Position numbers and translations under genes: made by a program
Shown here: positions 44,131 to 53,139 of the stretch, in pieces
Numbering within the stretch: position 1 is the stretch's first letter
Layout of the letters: each line of letters opens with the position of its first letter
Assembly: GCA_036381595.1 (NCBI GenBank)
Contig: DASVCN010000021.1
Coordinates: 1-64,000 of the forward strand
Direction of reading: 5' to 3'
Source: Trueperaceae bacterium
GTDB taxonomy: Bacteria; Deinococcota; Deinococci; Deinococcales; Trueperaceae
DNA: 64,000 bases
Notes under the pieces: model-generated
Seen by the model: the letters and a program-made list of their open reading frames with translations, nothing else
Database searches by the model: none
Told to the model about the DNA's origin: nothing

Positions 44131-44880
44131 ATGAGGAGACGGTCGTGGGCAGGACTACTGGTCGCCGCGTTCCTGATGCTGGGCGCCGCCGCCCAGGCGC
44201 AGTTGACGATTTCGGTCGCCGAGCACCCGGAGTACGGCACCTACCTCACCGACGGGCAGGGGATGACCCTCTACCTGTTCGTCCAGGACGCCGCCGCTCT
44301 GGCAACGCCGGGCGCGAGCGAGGAACGCTTCACCGAGGGCGTGCGGGAGCAGGCCGCCGAATGTACCGGAGGTTGTCTCGACAACTGGCCGCCACTACTC
44401 GCCGAAGGCGGCGAATTCACCATCTCGGCCGAGGCCGAAGGCCAGCTCGATCCTGAACTGCTGTACGTCGCGGACGTGGACGGCAGATCGCAGATCGTCT
44501 ACAACGGTTGGCCACTCTACTACTTCGCCAGGGACACTCAGGCCGGTGACGTCAACGGGCAGGGCGTGGGGAACCGCTGGTTCGTGATCTCGCCTGAGGG
44601 CCAGGCGGAGCTGGAGGTAGCCGGCGGCGGCGAAGCCGCTCCGGCAGAGGAAGGCGCAGGAGGCGGGGCCGCCGAAGAGGGTGCCGGAGCGCCAGCCGGC
44701 GAGGAAGCGCCGATGGACGACGACGCCGGCGAAGCCCCGATGGATGAAGGCGCCGAAGAAGCGCCAGCAGATGACGGCGCGGGCGCCCCGGCAGACGAGC
44801 AGGACGGCGCCGGTGCCGGCGATGCCGGTGATGCGGCTGGTGGCGGCGCTGGAGACGCGGGCGGCGCCAACGACTACTGA
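44131..44880 (+). CDS. secreted COG4315-type repeat protein with long Ala/Gly/Glu/Asp tail
   Basis: A 249-residue exported protein. After the signal peptide (MRRRSWAGLLVAAFLMLGAA) there are two units of the COG4315 type (TYLTDGQGMTLYLFVQDA and IVYNGWPLYYFARDTQAGDV), a fold with the Yx(F/W/Y)xxD motif. CTGGCLDNWPPL carries the conserved cysteines. From about residue 165 the chain is a low-complexity tail rich in Ala, Gly, Glu, Asp and Pro, which would keep the domain away from the envelope. The function of the family is unknown. There is no lipobox despite the family's 'lipoprotein' label. GAGGGGGAG precedes the ATG. Confidence 0.8.
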   Translation: MRRRSWAGLLVAAFLMLGAAAQAQLTISVAEHPEYGTYLTDGQGMTLYLFVQDAAALATPGASEERFTEGVREQAAECTGGCLDNWPPLLAEGGEFTISAEAEGQLDPELLYVADVDGRSQIVYNGWPLYYFARDTQAGDVNGQGVGNRWFVISPEGQAELEVAGGGEAAPAEEGAGGGAAEEGAGAPAGEEAPMDDDAGEAPMDEGAEEAPADDGAGAPADEQDGAGAGDAGDAAGGGAGDAGGANDY

Positions 44881-44898
44881 TCGCTGAGTCAGCCTCCC

Positions 44899-44934
44899 GG
44901 GGGAGCAGGTATCCGGCCACTTACCTGCTCCCCC
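44899..44934 (+). terminator. hairpin terminator
   Basis: A perfect 13-bp stem, GGGGGAGCAGGTA (44899-44911) with TACCTGCTCCCCC (44922-44934), 10-base loop, 18 bases after the preceding stop codon. No T-run follows. Confidence 0.7.
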
Positions 44935-45008
44935 GTCACCTGTCCAGACCCGAAACGCCCCAGACTCATCGTCGCGGCCGCAACAGCTCGTTCTAGAATC
45001 GCGATAGC

Positions 45009-45143
45009 ATGCCGCTGACGACGGACTACCCCTACCTACAGGCACGCCCGGCCCTGGCTGGGCTACCGGCCGGGCCGGCTCACCGGTCGCAGCCAGAGAC
45101 AGCCATGGCCGTGCCAGCGGCGAGGCCCGCCGTGGCGCTTTGA
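45009..45143 (+). CDS. 44-codon reading frame coupled to the hydroxyacid dehydrogenase gene
   Basis: The ATG at 45009 lies 9 bases after TAGAAT (44994-44999), and the frame ends in TGA overlapping the TTG start of the next gene (TTGA). The peptide is rich in Ala, Pro and Arg with no recognisable motif. It may be a leader whose translation delivers ribosomes to the dehydrogenase gene, which lacks a good ribosome binding site. It could also be chance. Confidence 0.3.
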   Translation: MPLTTDYPYLQARPALAGLPAGPAHRSQPETAMAVPAARPAVAL

Positions 45144-46102
45144 ACGTCCTGCTACTCGGCTTCCGGCCTGGAGAGCTGAGCGAGACCCGACTCGAAGCGG
45201 TGCAGCGGGCGGCGCCCGATCTGCGCCTGGTGGTGAGCCGCGAGCGTGAAGAGGTCGAACGGCGGCTCGATGAGATCGAGGTGGCGGCCGGGAGCTTCCC
45301 GCGCGACCTCCTCGCCAGCGCCACGAAGTTGAGGTGGTACCAGCAGTGGGGCGCCGGCTCCGACTGGCTGCTCAGCCACCCGGAGGCGATCGAGGCCGAC
45401 TTCGTGCTCACCAACGCCTCCGGCATCCACGCGATCCCGATCAGCGAGCACGTCCTGGCGTTGATGCTGGCGTTCGCGCGCTCCCTGCCTCTCGCTTACC
45501 GGAGGCAGCGCGACCGGGAGTGGAAGCGCGACATCGAGAAGAAGGTCTTCGAACTGGCCGGCAAGACGGTGTTGTTGCTAGGGGTCGGGCGGATAGGCGC
45601 AAGGATCGCCGGACTGGCCGAAGGGCTGCGGATGCGGGTGCTCGGCGTCCGCAACGATCCCACCAAGGGGGCGGCAGGCGTCAGCCGGATGCACGGGTTG
45701 GCCGAACTAGAGGAGCTGTTGCCGGAGGCCGATTTCCTCGTCAACACCCTGCCCCTCACGCGTGAGACCGAAGGGCTCATAGCCGAAGCGGAACTGCGGC
45801 TGATGAAGGAGTCGGCCTACCTGATCAACATCGGCCGCGGCGGAACGGTGCGCGAGCGAGACCTCATAAGGGCGCTCCGGGAGGGCTGGATCGCCGGCGC
45901 CGGGCTCGACGTCTTCGAGGAGGAGCCCCTTCCGGAAGAGTCTCCGCTTTGGGCGATGGAGAACCTGATCGTCACCAGCCACTATTCGGGCTCCACGCCT
46001 CACTACGATGATAGAGCCCTCGAAATCTTCGTCGACAACCTGCGGCGCTACCGGAACGGAGAGCCGCTTCGCAACGTCGTCGACAAGCGACGCGGGTACT
46101 GA
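45140..46102 (+). CDS. D-isomer-specific 2-hydroxyacid dehydrogenase
   Basis: A 320-residue NAD(P)-dependent dehydrogenase of the D-2-hydroxyacid family. GVGRIGARIAGLAEGL is the nucleotide-binding motif; the catalytic Arg is in NIGRGGTVRE, the Glu in GLDVFEEEPLP and the His in VTSHYSGSTPHYDD. The closest subgroup by pattern is glyoxylate/hydroxypyruvate reductase-like, though phosphoglycerate dehydrogenase-like roles cannot be excluded; there is no C-terminal ACT domain. The TTG start overlaps the short frame described at 45009. A 38-base gap with a TAGAAT hexamer separates it from the epimerase gene. Confidence 0.85.
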   Translation: MNVLLLGFRPGELSETRLEAVQRAAPDLRLVVSREREEVERRLDEIEVAAGSFPRDLLASATKLRWYQQWGAGSDWLLSHPEAIEADFVLTNASGIHAIPISEHVLALMLAFARSLPLAYRRQRDREWKRDIEKKVFELAGKTVLLLGVGRIGARIAGLAEGLRMRVLGVRNDPTKGAAGVSRMHGLAELEELLPEADFLVNTLPLTRETEGLIAEAELRLMKESAYLINIGRGGTVRERDLIRALREGWIAGAGLDVFEEEPLPEESPLWAMENLIVTSHYSGSTPHYDDRALEIFVDNLRRYRNGEPLRNVVDKRRGY

Positions 46103-46140
46103 GGTGCGGGGCGCGACGGCACGGTAGAATCGAGCCTCTC

Positions 46141-47118
46141 ATGAACTGGCTCATCACCGGCGGCTGCGGCTTCATCGGCACCAGCCTGATCAAGAACCTG
46201 CTGGAGCAGGGGAACGAGGGCATCAGGGTAGTAGACGATCTCTCCGTAGGGAGCCGCAGCGCCCTCTCAGCGGTGGCCCCTCATTACTACGAGGGGAGCG
46301 GACGCCTTGCGCCCGGAGATGTCCAGCTGCTCGTCGCGGACATCCTCGACGAAGAGATGGCGCTGGCGGCCGCGGAGGGGATCGACGTCATCGTCCACCT
46401 CGCCGCCAATACTGGCGTGCAACCCTCGATCGCGGACCCGCGCAACGATTGCCTCACCAACGTGATCGGGACGCTCAATTACCTCGAGGCGGCGCGCCTT
46501 GGCAAGCTGCCACGATTCGTGTTCGCCTCGAGCGGCGGCACCGTCATCGGCGACTGCGCGCCACCCGTCCACGAGGAGCTCGTTCCTCACCCGAAGTCTC
46601 CTTACGGCGCCAGCAAGTCGGCGGGGGAGGGGTACCTCTCGGCTTACCACGGCTCATTCGGGCTGGAGGGCGTAGCCCTGCGGTTCGGCAACGTCTACGG
46701 CCCCGGCTCGAGCCACAAGAACAGCGTCGTCGCCAGGTTCGTCCGGCGTGCGATGGCAGGCGAGCCGCTCGAGATCTACGGCGATGGCCGGCAAACCCGT
46801 GATTACATCTTCATACGAGACCTCGTCGCCGCGATTCGGCTGGCAGCGACCACCCCCGGTGTCGGGGGCAAGGTCTTCCAGATCGCGACCGGTTGCGAGA
46901 CGACCGTGAACGAGTTAGCGGAGATGCTGATCCCGATCCTGGCGAGCCGCGGGTTCGACGCCCAGGTACGTCACGCCGCGCCACTACCCGGAGAGATCCG
47001 TCGCAACTTCGCCGACACCTCTCGAGCCCGTGAGCTCCTGGGATGGTCACCCCGAACCGCGCTGGCGAAGGGGCTCGAGGAGACGGTCGACTGGTTCCTG
47101 AACGATGCCCGCCAATAG
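46141..47118 (+). CDS. NAD-dependent nucleotide-sugar epimerase/dehydratase (extended SDR)
   Basis: A 325-residue extended short-chain dehydrogenase. TGGCGFIG (6-13) binds NAD, and S130/S131, Y155 and K159 (SPYGASK) form the catalytic set. VALRFGNVYGPGSSHKNSVV is the sugar-nucleotide site of UDP-glucose 4-epimerase-like enzymes. It probably makes UDP-galactose, UDP-galacturonate or a related sugar for surface glycans; the exact substrate is open. TAGAAT (46125-46130) ends 10 bases before the ATG and no ribosome binding site is seen, so the leader must be very short. It overlaps the transporter gene by 14 bases. Confidence 0.85.
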   Translation: MNWLITGGCGFIGTSLIKNLLEQGNEGIRVVDDLSVGSRSALSAVAPHYYEGSGRLAPGDVQLLVADILDEEMALAAAEGIDVIVHLAANTGVQPSIADPRNDCLTNVIGTLNYLEAARLGKLPRFVFASSGGTVIGDCAPPVHEELVPHPKSPYGASKSAGEGYLSAYHGSFGLEGVALRFGNVYGPGSSHKNSVVARFVRRAMAGEPLEIYGDGRQTRDYIFIRDLVAAIRLAATTPGVGGKVFQIATGCETTVNELAEMLIPILASRGFDAQVRHAAPLPGEIRRNFADTSRARELLGWSPRTALAKGLEETVDWFLNDARQ

Positions 47119-48160
47119 GAGCGGCCCGGAAGGTTCCGGGGCGTCTGCCAGTGCCGGCCCGCCTCCGGTTGCTGGCCGGCGGGGTGAACGCCATCGTGAT
47201 GAGGGCGAGCCGGGGAATAGCTTCGCCGGCGAGCTATGGGCGCTGGGCGCCATCGTCGGCTACACCGGCGCCAACATCTTCGGTCGAGCCGGGGTAACCG
47301 ATACCGATCCGGTCGCTGCTCCACTGCTGCGCGACCTGCCGTCGTTCGTCATGGGATTGCTGCTTCTGGTCAGGGGCCGGCACTACCGGCAACTCCTGCC
47401 CAACCGTCGTGAGTTCGCCGGCCGGTTGCTGCTACCCTTCCTGGTGAGCGGCGTCGCCTCGGTGATCGGGACCTTCGCCTTCTTCTTCGCCCTTGACCTG
47501 GGCGGGGTGAACATCGCCGTGCCGGTGCTGCAGACGCAGATCATCTGGGGCGCGTTATTCGGTTGGCTGCTGCTGCAAGAACGGGTCACCTCTCGGGGCG
47601 CCTTCGGCATCGCCGTGACGCTTGGCGGCCTGGCCGTCCTGACCCTGGGCCAGAGTCGGGGAGTTCCCGCCTCCGACGATTGGTTATGGGGTTTGCTGCT
47701 GGCGGCCATCCCGGCCCTCGCGTGGGGCTTCTCGGGGGTGGTATGGCGGCGGGGTCAGCGGCTCGGTGTGGAGCGCTCTACGGGGATAACCGTGCACTAC
47801 GGGATCTCGGTGCTGGTGAGCAGCGGCTTCCTGCTGCTGAGTGGCCGCATGGACGTCTACGCGGGCATCGACACGGGCGACCTGACGGCCCTCGCACTCT
47901 CCGGCGTTTTCGGTGGCGTGATCGCCGTCTACTCGATGTTCAGCGCCATGAAGCACCTGCCCGCCGCGAACGTGTTCGTGCTCAACGGGGCAATCCCCAT
48001 GACGTCGGCTCTGGGTGGCGCCCTCTTCCTGGGCGAGTACGTCAATGCCGTCATGTGGTTGGGGATCTTCCTGGCCAGCATCGGCGTCGTGCTGTTCCAG
48101 CTGACCGGCACGGCCCGCGCTAGGCAACCGGAGACCTCGGGCAGCGGGGGGTTGCCCTGA
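47105..48160 (+). CDS. EamA/DMT family transporter
   Basis: A 351-residue inner-membrane protein with about ten hydrophobic helices after a charged 40-residue N-terminus. Two EamA repeats are seen: first half WALGAIVGYTGANIFGRAGV to LLLQERVTSRGAFGIAVTLG, second half WLWGLLLAAIPALAWGFSGV to FLGEYVNAVMWLGIFLASIG. Family members export amino acids, nucleosides or sugar conjugates. The gene overlaps the epimerase by 14 bases, so it may be co-expressed with nucleotide-sugar metabolism. An internal start could shorten the odd N-terminus. The substrate is unknown. Confidence 0.82.
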   Translation: MPANRSGPEGSGASASAGPPPVAGRRGERHRDEGEPGNSFAGELWALGAIVGYTGANIFGRAGVTDTDPVAAPLLRDLPSFVMGLLLLVRGRHYRQLLPNRREFAGRLLLPFLVSGVASVIGTFAFFFALDLGGVNIAVPVLQTQIIWGALFGWLLLQERVTSRGAFGIAVTLGGLAVLTLGQSRGVPASDDWLWGLLLAAIPALAWGFSGVVWRRGQRLGVERSTGITVHYGISVLVSSGFLLLSGRMDVYAGIDTGDLTALALSGVFGGVIAVYSMFSAMKHLPAANVFVLNGAIPMTSALGGALFLGEYVNAVMWLGIFLASIGVVLFQLTGTARARQPETSGSGGLP

Positions 48161-48162
48161 CC

Positions 48163-49151
48163 TCAGAAGTAGGCTCGCAGCGACAGATCGAGCGAACCCG
48201 CCGTGACCCCCTCGCTCAGGTGGAACGCCGGCGTCACCGAGAGGAACGCGTTCCCCTGGTCGTGGGCCAGCGTTACGAGCGCATCGAGCTGGTTCGCCCG
48301 CTGCTCCGGTTCCAGCAGGGAGCGCGGCCAGGAGGCGAGCAGGGTCACCTCTACAGAGCCGCTCAGGCCCAGCGGCCGGGAAAGGTTGGCGGCGACGGCC
48401 GGCCGGGCCGGCGAGCGCAGGCGGCCGATAGCAGGAGCCCAGCCGGCCTCGGCCGTCCAAAGCCAATCTCCCACGTAGCCGCTGGCTCCGAGACCGCCGC
48501 GGAAGCTCCAGGGGCGGGCCAGCAGCCAGCCTTCGCCGTAGAGGACGAGCGCGTCCACCGAGGCGGAGGCGGTAAGGCCCGCGGCCGGCCGGACGGTCCA
48601 CAGAGCATGGCCCTCGACGGTGACGAGTGCCGACTCGAAACGAACCGAGGCGAGTCCGCCGAACTCCCGGGGCACGAGATCGTCGCCCCTGACGCCGATG
48701 ACGGCCCCTCGGACCCGCCAAGAGCCGGCGTAGCCGAGAGCGGTGACTGCCAACGGGCCACGAGGCTCGCCGGAACGTAGGCGAGGTTCGATCGTCACCG
48801 GCTCCAGGAGACGCAACTGGGTCAACGGCAGTCGCTGGAAGCCGGCGACGATGTCGACGCCGTCCGAGCGGAAATCGACGTGTGCCTCCTGGAGGCCGAG
48901 GCTGGCGAAGGGTTCGTTGGGTTGCTGCCCGCTCCCGAAAGCCGGCAGGAGCACGGTTCGGAAGGTGACGCCGGTAGCCAGTTCGGCCTCCAGTTCGACG
49001 CGGGCTCGCACCACCACGGGCACACGCGTGGACGTTTTTCCGCCCGCTCCGACCTGCTCGATGCCGGTGTCGAAACCCACCTCACCCCGTACGGAGACTC
49101 CTGCGCATACGCGACCCCCGTGATGAGCAACAGTGCGAGAAAGGTCCTCAT
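48163..49151 (-). pseudogene. exported barrel-type protein, last gene of the GbsR/FtsX operon, with apparent frameshift
   Basis: The ATG at 49151 overlaps the ATPase stop (ATGA) and opens a frame beginning with a signal peptide (MRTFLALLLITGVAYAQ). After about 24 codons this frame turns into nonsense-like sequence, while the frame that reads a long beta-strand-rich protein (VGFDTGIEQVGAGG, then VRARVELEAELATG, continuing to the stop at 48163 and ending DLSLRAYF) begins within a few bases near 49085. The terminal aromatic and alternating strands fit an outer-membrane barrel of about 330 residues. One missing base near 49080-49092 joins the two parts. It is either a real mutation, an assembly error or recoding. 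Confidence 0.65.
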
Positions 49152-49852
49152 GCGGCTGCCGGGACCTCCTCGCCGACTACCTTGCCGTCCTCGAGGCGGA
49201 CGATGCGTCGTACGTGGGAGAGCAGTCGCGGGTCGTGGGTACTGAAGACGAAGGTCACCCCTCGCTCCTCGTTGAGGGCGCGCATCAGGTCGATCAGCTG
49301 CTGTCCCGTCGCCGTATCGAGGTTGGCCGTCGGTTCGTCGGCGAGGATTATGTCCGGGTCTCCCGCGAGAGCCCGGGCGACGGCCACTCTCTGCTGCTGT
49401 CCGCCGGAGAGCTGGTTGGGCCTCCGGTCCGCGAAATCCGCCATGCCGAGGGCCGCGAGCGCCTCCCTGGCGCGCTTCTCGCGCTCGACCCTGGCTACCC
49501 CTCGCAGCTCGAGTACGAAGGCCGCGTTCTCCAGCGCCGAGAGGACCGGGATGAGGTTGTACGCCTGGAAGACGAAGCCCAACCGGCGAAGCCGCAGGCG
49601 GGCCGAGCTGCGCTTGTCGAGATCATCGATCCGCTCGCCTGCGAGCAGAACCTCTCCGGCATCGGGCTGGTCCAGGGCGCCCATCAGGTGCAGCAGGGTC
49701 GATTTGCCGCTTCCGGAGGGACCGGCGATCGCCGTGAACTCGCCGCGCTCGACTTGGAAGTCGACCCCGCGCAACGCCTTCGTCTCGATCGTGCCGATCC
49801 GGTAGATCTTCTCCAGCCCGGTGACGTCGTACAACATGGAATCGGTAGGCAT
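49148..49852 (-). CDS. ABC transporter ATPase, LolD/MacB type
   Basis: A 234-residue ATPase. It has Walker A GPSGSGKST, the signature LSGGQQQRVAVARAL, Walker B IILADEPTANLD and a switch His in FVFSTHDPRL. The short form, with an MGALDQPDAGEV segment, is typical of the LolD/FtsE/MacB group that drives mechanotransmission permeases rather than substrate channels. It lies between the permease gene (10-base gap) and the outer-membrane-type gene (ATGA overlap). GAAGGAG precedes the ATG. It should power the two FtsX-type permeases encoded upstream. Confidence 0.92.
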   Translation of the reverse strand: MPTDSMLYDVTGLEKIYRIGTIETKALRGVDFQVERGEFTAIAGPSGSGKSTLLHLMGALDQPDAGEVLLAGERIDDLDKRSSARLRLRRLGFVFQAYNLIPVLSALENAAFVLELRGVARVEREKRAREALAALGMADFADRRPNQLSGGQQQRVAVARALAGDPDIILADEPTANLDTATGQQLIDLMRALNEERGVTFVFSTHDPRLLSHVRRIVRLEDGKVVGEEVPAAA

Positions 49853-49862
49853 ATCTGCTCCT

Positions 49863-51101
49863 TCAGGCCTGGAAGCGCATGGCGTCCACCGGCTCGAGCC
49901 GAGCAGCCAGCACGGCCGGCCAGAGGGCTGCGAGCAGCGCGGTGATGACCGCGAAGAGTATGGCGAAGACGACCTGAGCCGGGGTGACGGTTACGTAGAG
50001 TACGGGGTCGAGGCCGAAGGAAGCCCAATACTCGGCGAGGGACGGCACGGTGAAGCCGTCGGCCATCGACGAGACGGCCGCGAGACCCAGCCCGGCTCCG
50101 ACGAGGGCGCCCACGCTGCAGAGGAGGACGCTCTCGGTGGCGATGAGGGCGACGATCCTGCTGCCCCCGGCTCCGAGCGCCTGGATTACGCCCAGCTCGC
50201 GTACCCGCTCCATGACGCTCAGGTACACCGTATTGAGCACCAGCAGGCCGGCCAGCACGAAGAAGAGGGCAGAGACCGAGTAGAGCATCGGATCGATCGT
50301 CTCGAGCAGTTGCACGGTCGCGGGCTCCAACTCGCGCCAGTCGAGCGCCTCCAAGGCCGGCAACTCGGCACCGATCTCATCGGCGAGGGCGACCGCGAGG
50401 GCGTCGTCATCGATGGTCACCAGAGACGGGGCGTGGATCTCGAAGTGGGTAACCGCGTCGGGTGCCGCCAGCAGCTGAGCCTCCTCGAGCGTCGTCCAGG
50501 CCGTCACGATCTCCTGGTTCGGATCCGCCACGTCGACGAGACCCACCACCGAATAGGCGGCCGCTCCGAACCCTTCGCTCTCCGGCGAGTAGGCGAAGAC
50601 CTCATCGCCGAGGGCTACGTCGAGCGCCCGCGCGAGCGACGCCCCCAGCACGATCTCCCCGGGACCCTCGAGGAAGCGGCCCTCCAGGGAGGCTCCCTCC
50701 AGCCGCCGGTCGCGGATCGCCTGCGGCCAATCCTGCCCATGGATGAGCACTGCCCGGGAGCGCACCGCGCCCGAGAGCAGCGCCGGCACATCGAGTACCC
50801 CTACGACGATAGGTTGCTCGAGCCGCGACTCGGCCAGAGCAGCCAGCTTCCTGCTCACGGTCGAGGCGTCACGGATGAGCGAGTCCCGCAGTCCACGCGC
50901 GTCCCGCCAGCCGGGCTGTCTTATCTGCACGTGCCCCGAGTTCTCCGTTATCCGTTGATAGAAGCTATTGCGGGAAGCGCCACCCATGCCGAAGAAGGTG
51001 AGGCTCAGCAGCACCACCAGGCTAACCGCTCCGGCCGTTACCAGGCTGCGCCAGCGGTGGCGCCAGATGTTGCGCCAGGCGAGGGAGAGCGTCACAGGCA
51101 C
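49863..51101 (-). CDS. FtsX/LolE-type ABC permease (first of two)
   Basis: A 412-residue membrane protein. One N-terminal helix (RSLVTAGAVSLVVLLSLTFF) is followed by a large periplasmic domain (about 45-265), then three C-terminal helices of the FtsX fold (ALFFVLAGLLVLNTVYLSVM, ESVLLCSVGALVGAGLGLAA, VVFAILFAVITALLAALWPA) ending in ARLEPVDAMRF, the usual MacB/LolE terminus. Its start overlaps the LolA-like gene by 10 bases. With the second permease it probably forms a heterodimer, as LolC and LolE do. Confidence 0.88.
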   Translation of the reverse strand: MPVTLSLAWRNIWRHRWRSLVTAGAVSLVVLLSLTFFGMGGASRNSFYQRITENSGHVQIRQPGWRDARGLRDSLIRDASTVSRKLAALAESRLEQPIVVGVLDVPALLSGAVRSRAVLIHGQDWPQAIRDRRLEGASLEGRFLEGPGEIVLGASLARALDVALGDEVFAYSPESEGFGAAAYSVVGLVDVADPNQEIVTAWTTLEEAQLLAAPDAVTHFEIHAPSLVTIDDDALAVALADEIGAELPALEALDWRELEPATVQLLETIDPMLYSVSALFFVLAGLLVLNTVYLSVMERVRELGVIQALGAGGSRIVALIATESVLLCSVGALVGAGLGLAAVSSMADGFTVPSLAEYWASFGLDPVLYVTVTPAQVVFAILFAVITALLAALWPAVLAARLEPVDAMRFQA

Positions 51102-51850
51102 CCCCGCTCGAGCGCCCTCTGGGTGAAGCAGCTCTCGGGAACAGCGAAGTCGTAGTCGCCATCCGTGTATCTGGCGACGGTCCGTCCGCCGTCGGCGGTC
51201 AGGTCCTCCACCACCAGTCGCATCGGGAAGAGCTTCCCGTTCTCGAGCGTGACGATCTCCTCGAAGAGGACCCTCTTCACTTCGGTGCCACGCTGATCGA
51301 AGAAGGTCAGCTTCAGGGGTGCGAGTCCCGGCAGGGTCGCAGCGAAGCGCAACTCGCCGTACGGTGTCGGCGCGCCGGCGGTGGGATGGAGCGAGAGTAC
51401 GATCTCCTCTCCGCTGCGAGACGCGACGCTAGCGTCGTAGTTCTCGCGGATGTCATCCCCGGCCAGATCGTTGTAGGAGAGATCGCTGCCCAGGAACGAG
51501 TCGTTTGCGCCCGAGGGGGGCAGGCGGAGGACCCGGCCCAGCCTGGGAGTGTAGATGAAGAGCTGGTCGCCCAACGACAGGAACGCCTGACCGGCGTCCC
51601 GTGGTGGAGCGGTCACACGGATGAGTGACCGCTCGGCTCCGTCGGAAATCGTCTCCAACGAGTACTCGATGGTGCGGTCCGAGCGCTCTACCTCGAGCTC
51701 GAGCGTGGCGTGCATCCCGCCGCCGCGCAGGTTGTCGACTATCTCCTCGACGATGGCGTCCGGGTCATCGGGCACGGGCTGGGCGACCAGTGGAAGGCAC
51801 GCCAGAGTCGCGAGGAGAGACAGCGATATCTTTGCGAACGTCCTGTTCAT
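51092..51850 (-). CDS. outer membrane lipoprotein-sorting (LolA-like) protein
   Basis: A 252-residue periplasmic protein with signal peptide (MNRTFAKISLSLLATLACLP, cleavage near VAQ-PVP). DAIVEEIVDNLRGGG, the long hydrophobic-rimmed half barrel, RVLRLPPSGANDSFLGSDLSYNDLA (quoted in part: SFLGSDLSYNDL) and FPMRLVVEDL are the marks of the LolA-like COG2834/PF17131 family. The two cysteines close to the end (ESCFTQRALERGCL) may form a disulphide. Members carry a lipid or lipoprotein across the periplasm. Encoded between two FtsX-type permeases, it presumably takes its cargo from them. Confidence 0.88.
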   Translation of the reverse strand: MNRTFAKISLSLLATLACLPLVAQPVPDDPDAIVEEIVDNLRGGGMHATLELEVERSDRTIEYSLETISDGAERSLIRVTAPPRDAGQAFLSLGDQLFIYTPRLGRVLRLPPSGANDSFLGSDLSYNDLAGDDIRENYDASVASRSGEEIVLSLHPTAGAPTPYGELRFAATLPGLAPLKLTFFDQRGTEVKRVLFEEIVTLENGKLFPMRLVVEDLTADGGRTVARYTDGDYDFAVPESCFTQRALERGCL

Positions 51851-51860
51851 GCTGCCTCCA

Positions 51861-53078
51861 TCAGGCGGCGGTGCGCATCGCCTCGCTGGGGGCGAGGTTG
51901 CGCACACGCCGGGCCGGGGTGAGCACGGCGAAGAGAGCTGCGAACGCCACGGTGACGCCGGCGTAGAGCAGGTACTCGATACGTATGTCGGTGCGGATGT
52001 CGTTTCCGATCGTCAGTCCCGAGAAGATGTCTCCCCAGGCGCTAGCGAACACGGAACCGAGGACGTTGACGTAGGCCATCCAGGTGATCAACCCGTAGCC
52101 GAGCACCAGCCCGACGGCGTATCCGATGAGGGTGGCCAGAATCGCTTCGAGCGTGACCATCCATGAGAGTCTCGCCTGATCCAGGCCCAGGGCGATCATC
52201 ACCCCGAACTCCCGTGTTCGCTCCATCACCGACACGACCACGCTCGAGGTGACGGCGATCGCGGCGAAGATGGAGAACAGCAGGCCGAGAGGGATCATCG
52301 ATCTCCGCTCGGTTGCGAGACCGGCGGCGAGTTCCCCCATCATCTCCTTCACCCCGTACGCCTCGATCCCTTCGGGGAGGAGGGGGTCGAGGCGATCGGC
52401 TACCTCGTCTTCACGCCCCAGTGGCGCTGCCACGGCTATCTCGGTGGCGGTGTCGATCCCACTCAGTGCCCTGGCATCCTCGATGTGAGTGAGTACGGTG
52501 GTCTCGTCGACCAGCGTCACTCCGCTGTCGATGAGCCCCACTACCTCGAGACCGCTGGCCTGCGGCCCTGCGGCACTGGAAACGTCGACAGCGAGCCGCT
52601 CCCCTATCCGCACGTCCAAGCGCTCCGCGAGGTCGGCGCCCAGTACCACTTCGCCCTGCGACTCGAGCATCCGGCCGTCTTCCACCTGCGCCGGAAGCGC
52701 GCTCACCCGCCCTTCCAGCCCAGGGTCGACGCCGCGGATCAGCGCCCCTTCGCTGGAGTAGGGGCTCCTCAGGAGTGCGGCGACCTCGAGGCGTGGCGCC
52801 GCCCGGTAGGCGAACTCTCCCAGGGCCGAGACGATGGGGTCGAGCCCCGGCAGGGCGTTGACCGGGTCACGGTCTGCGAAGTACTCTTCCGTGCTTATGA
52901 CCACAGGCGCCCTGAGCAGGCGGGCCTGGCCGGCGAAGACCGACGACAGGAAGCCGTCCGTGAACGCCCAGAAGAAGACGATCGCCGTGGTCGCGTAGGC
53001 TACGACCACGATCAGCAGGAGGGTACGCCTGCGCTGGCGCCAGAGCGATCGCCAGGCGAGGCGCAGTAGAGCGGTCAC
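51861..53078 (-). CDS. FtsX/LolC-type ABC permease (second of two)
   Basis: A 405-residue membrane protein with the same plan as the other permease: an N-terminal helix (TLLLIVVVAYATTAIVFFWA), a periplasmic MacB-like domain, and three C-terminal helices (PLGLLFSIFAAIAVTSSVVV, LEAILATLIGYAVGLVLGYG, YLLYAGVTVAFAALFAVLTP), ending RRVRNLAPSEAMRTAA. The GTG at 53078 is chosen since it starts just before the basic pre-helix segment and has GAGG upstream; longer in-frame starts add an unlikely charged extension. It is the first transport gene after the GbsR-type regulator (61-base gap). Confidence 0.87.
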   Translation of the reverse strand: MTALLRLAWRSLWRQRRRTLLLIVVVAYATTAIVFFWAFTDGFLSSVFAGQARLLRAPVVISTEEYFADRDPVNALPGLDPIVSALGEFAYRAAPRLEVAALLRSPYSSEGALIRGVDPGLEGRVSALPAQVEDGRMLESQGEVVLGADLAERLDVRIGERLAVDVSSAAGPQASGLEVVGLIDSGVTLVDETTVLTHIEDARALSGIDTATEIAVAAPLGREDEVADRLDPLLPEGIEAYGVKEMMGELAAGLATERRSMIPLGLLFSIFAAIAVTSSVVVSVMERTREFGVMIALGLDQARLSWMVTLEAILATLIGYAVGLVLGYGLITWMAYVNVLGSVFASAWGDIFSGLTIGNDIRTDIRIEYLLYAGVTVAFAALFAVLTPARRVRNLAPSEAMRTAA

Positions 53079-53139
53079 GGACGAACCTCGACCGGATGCA
53101 GGGCGCTCGTGTCGTGAGGATCGCCTGCGGATTGGTGCT

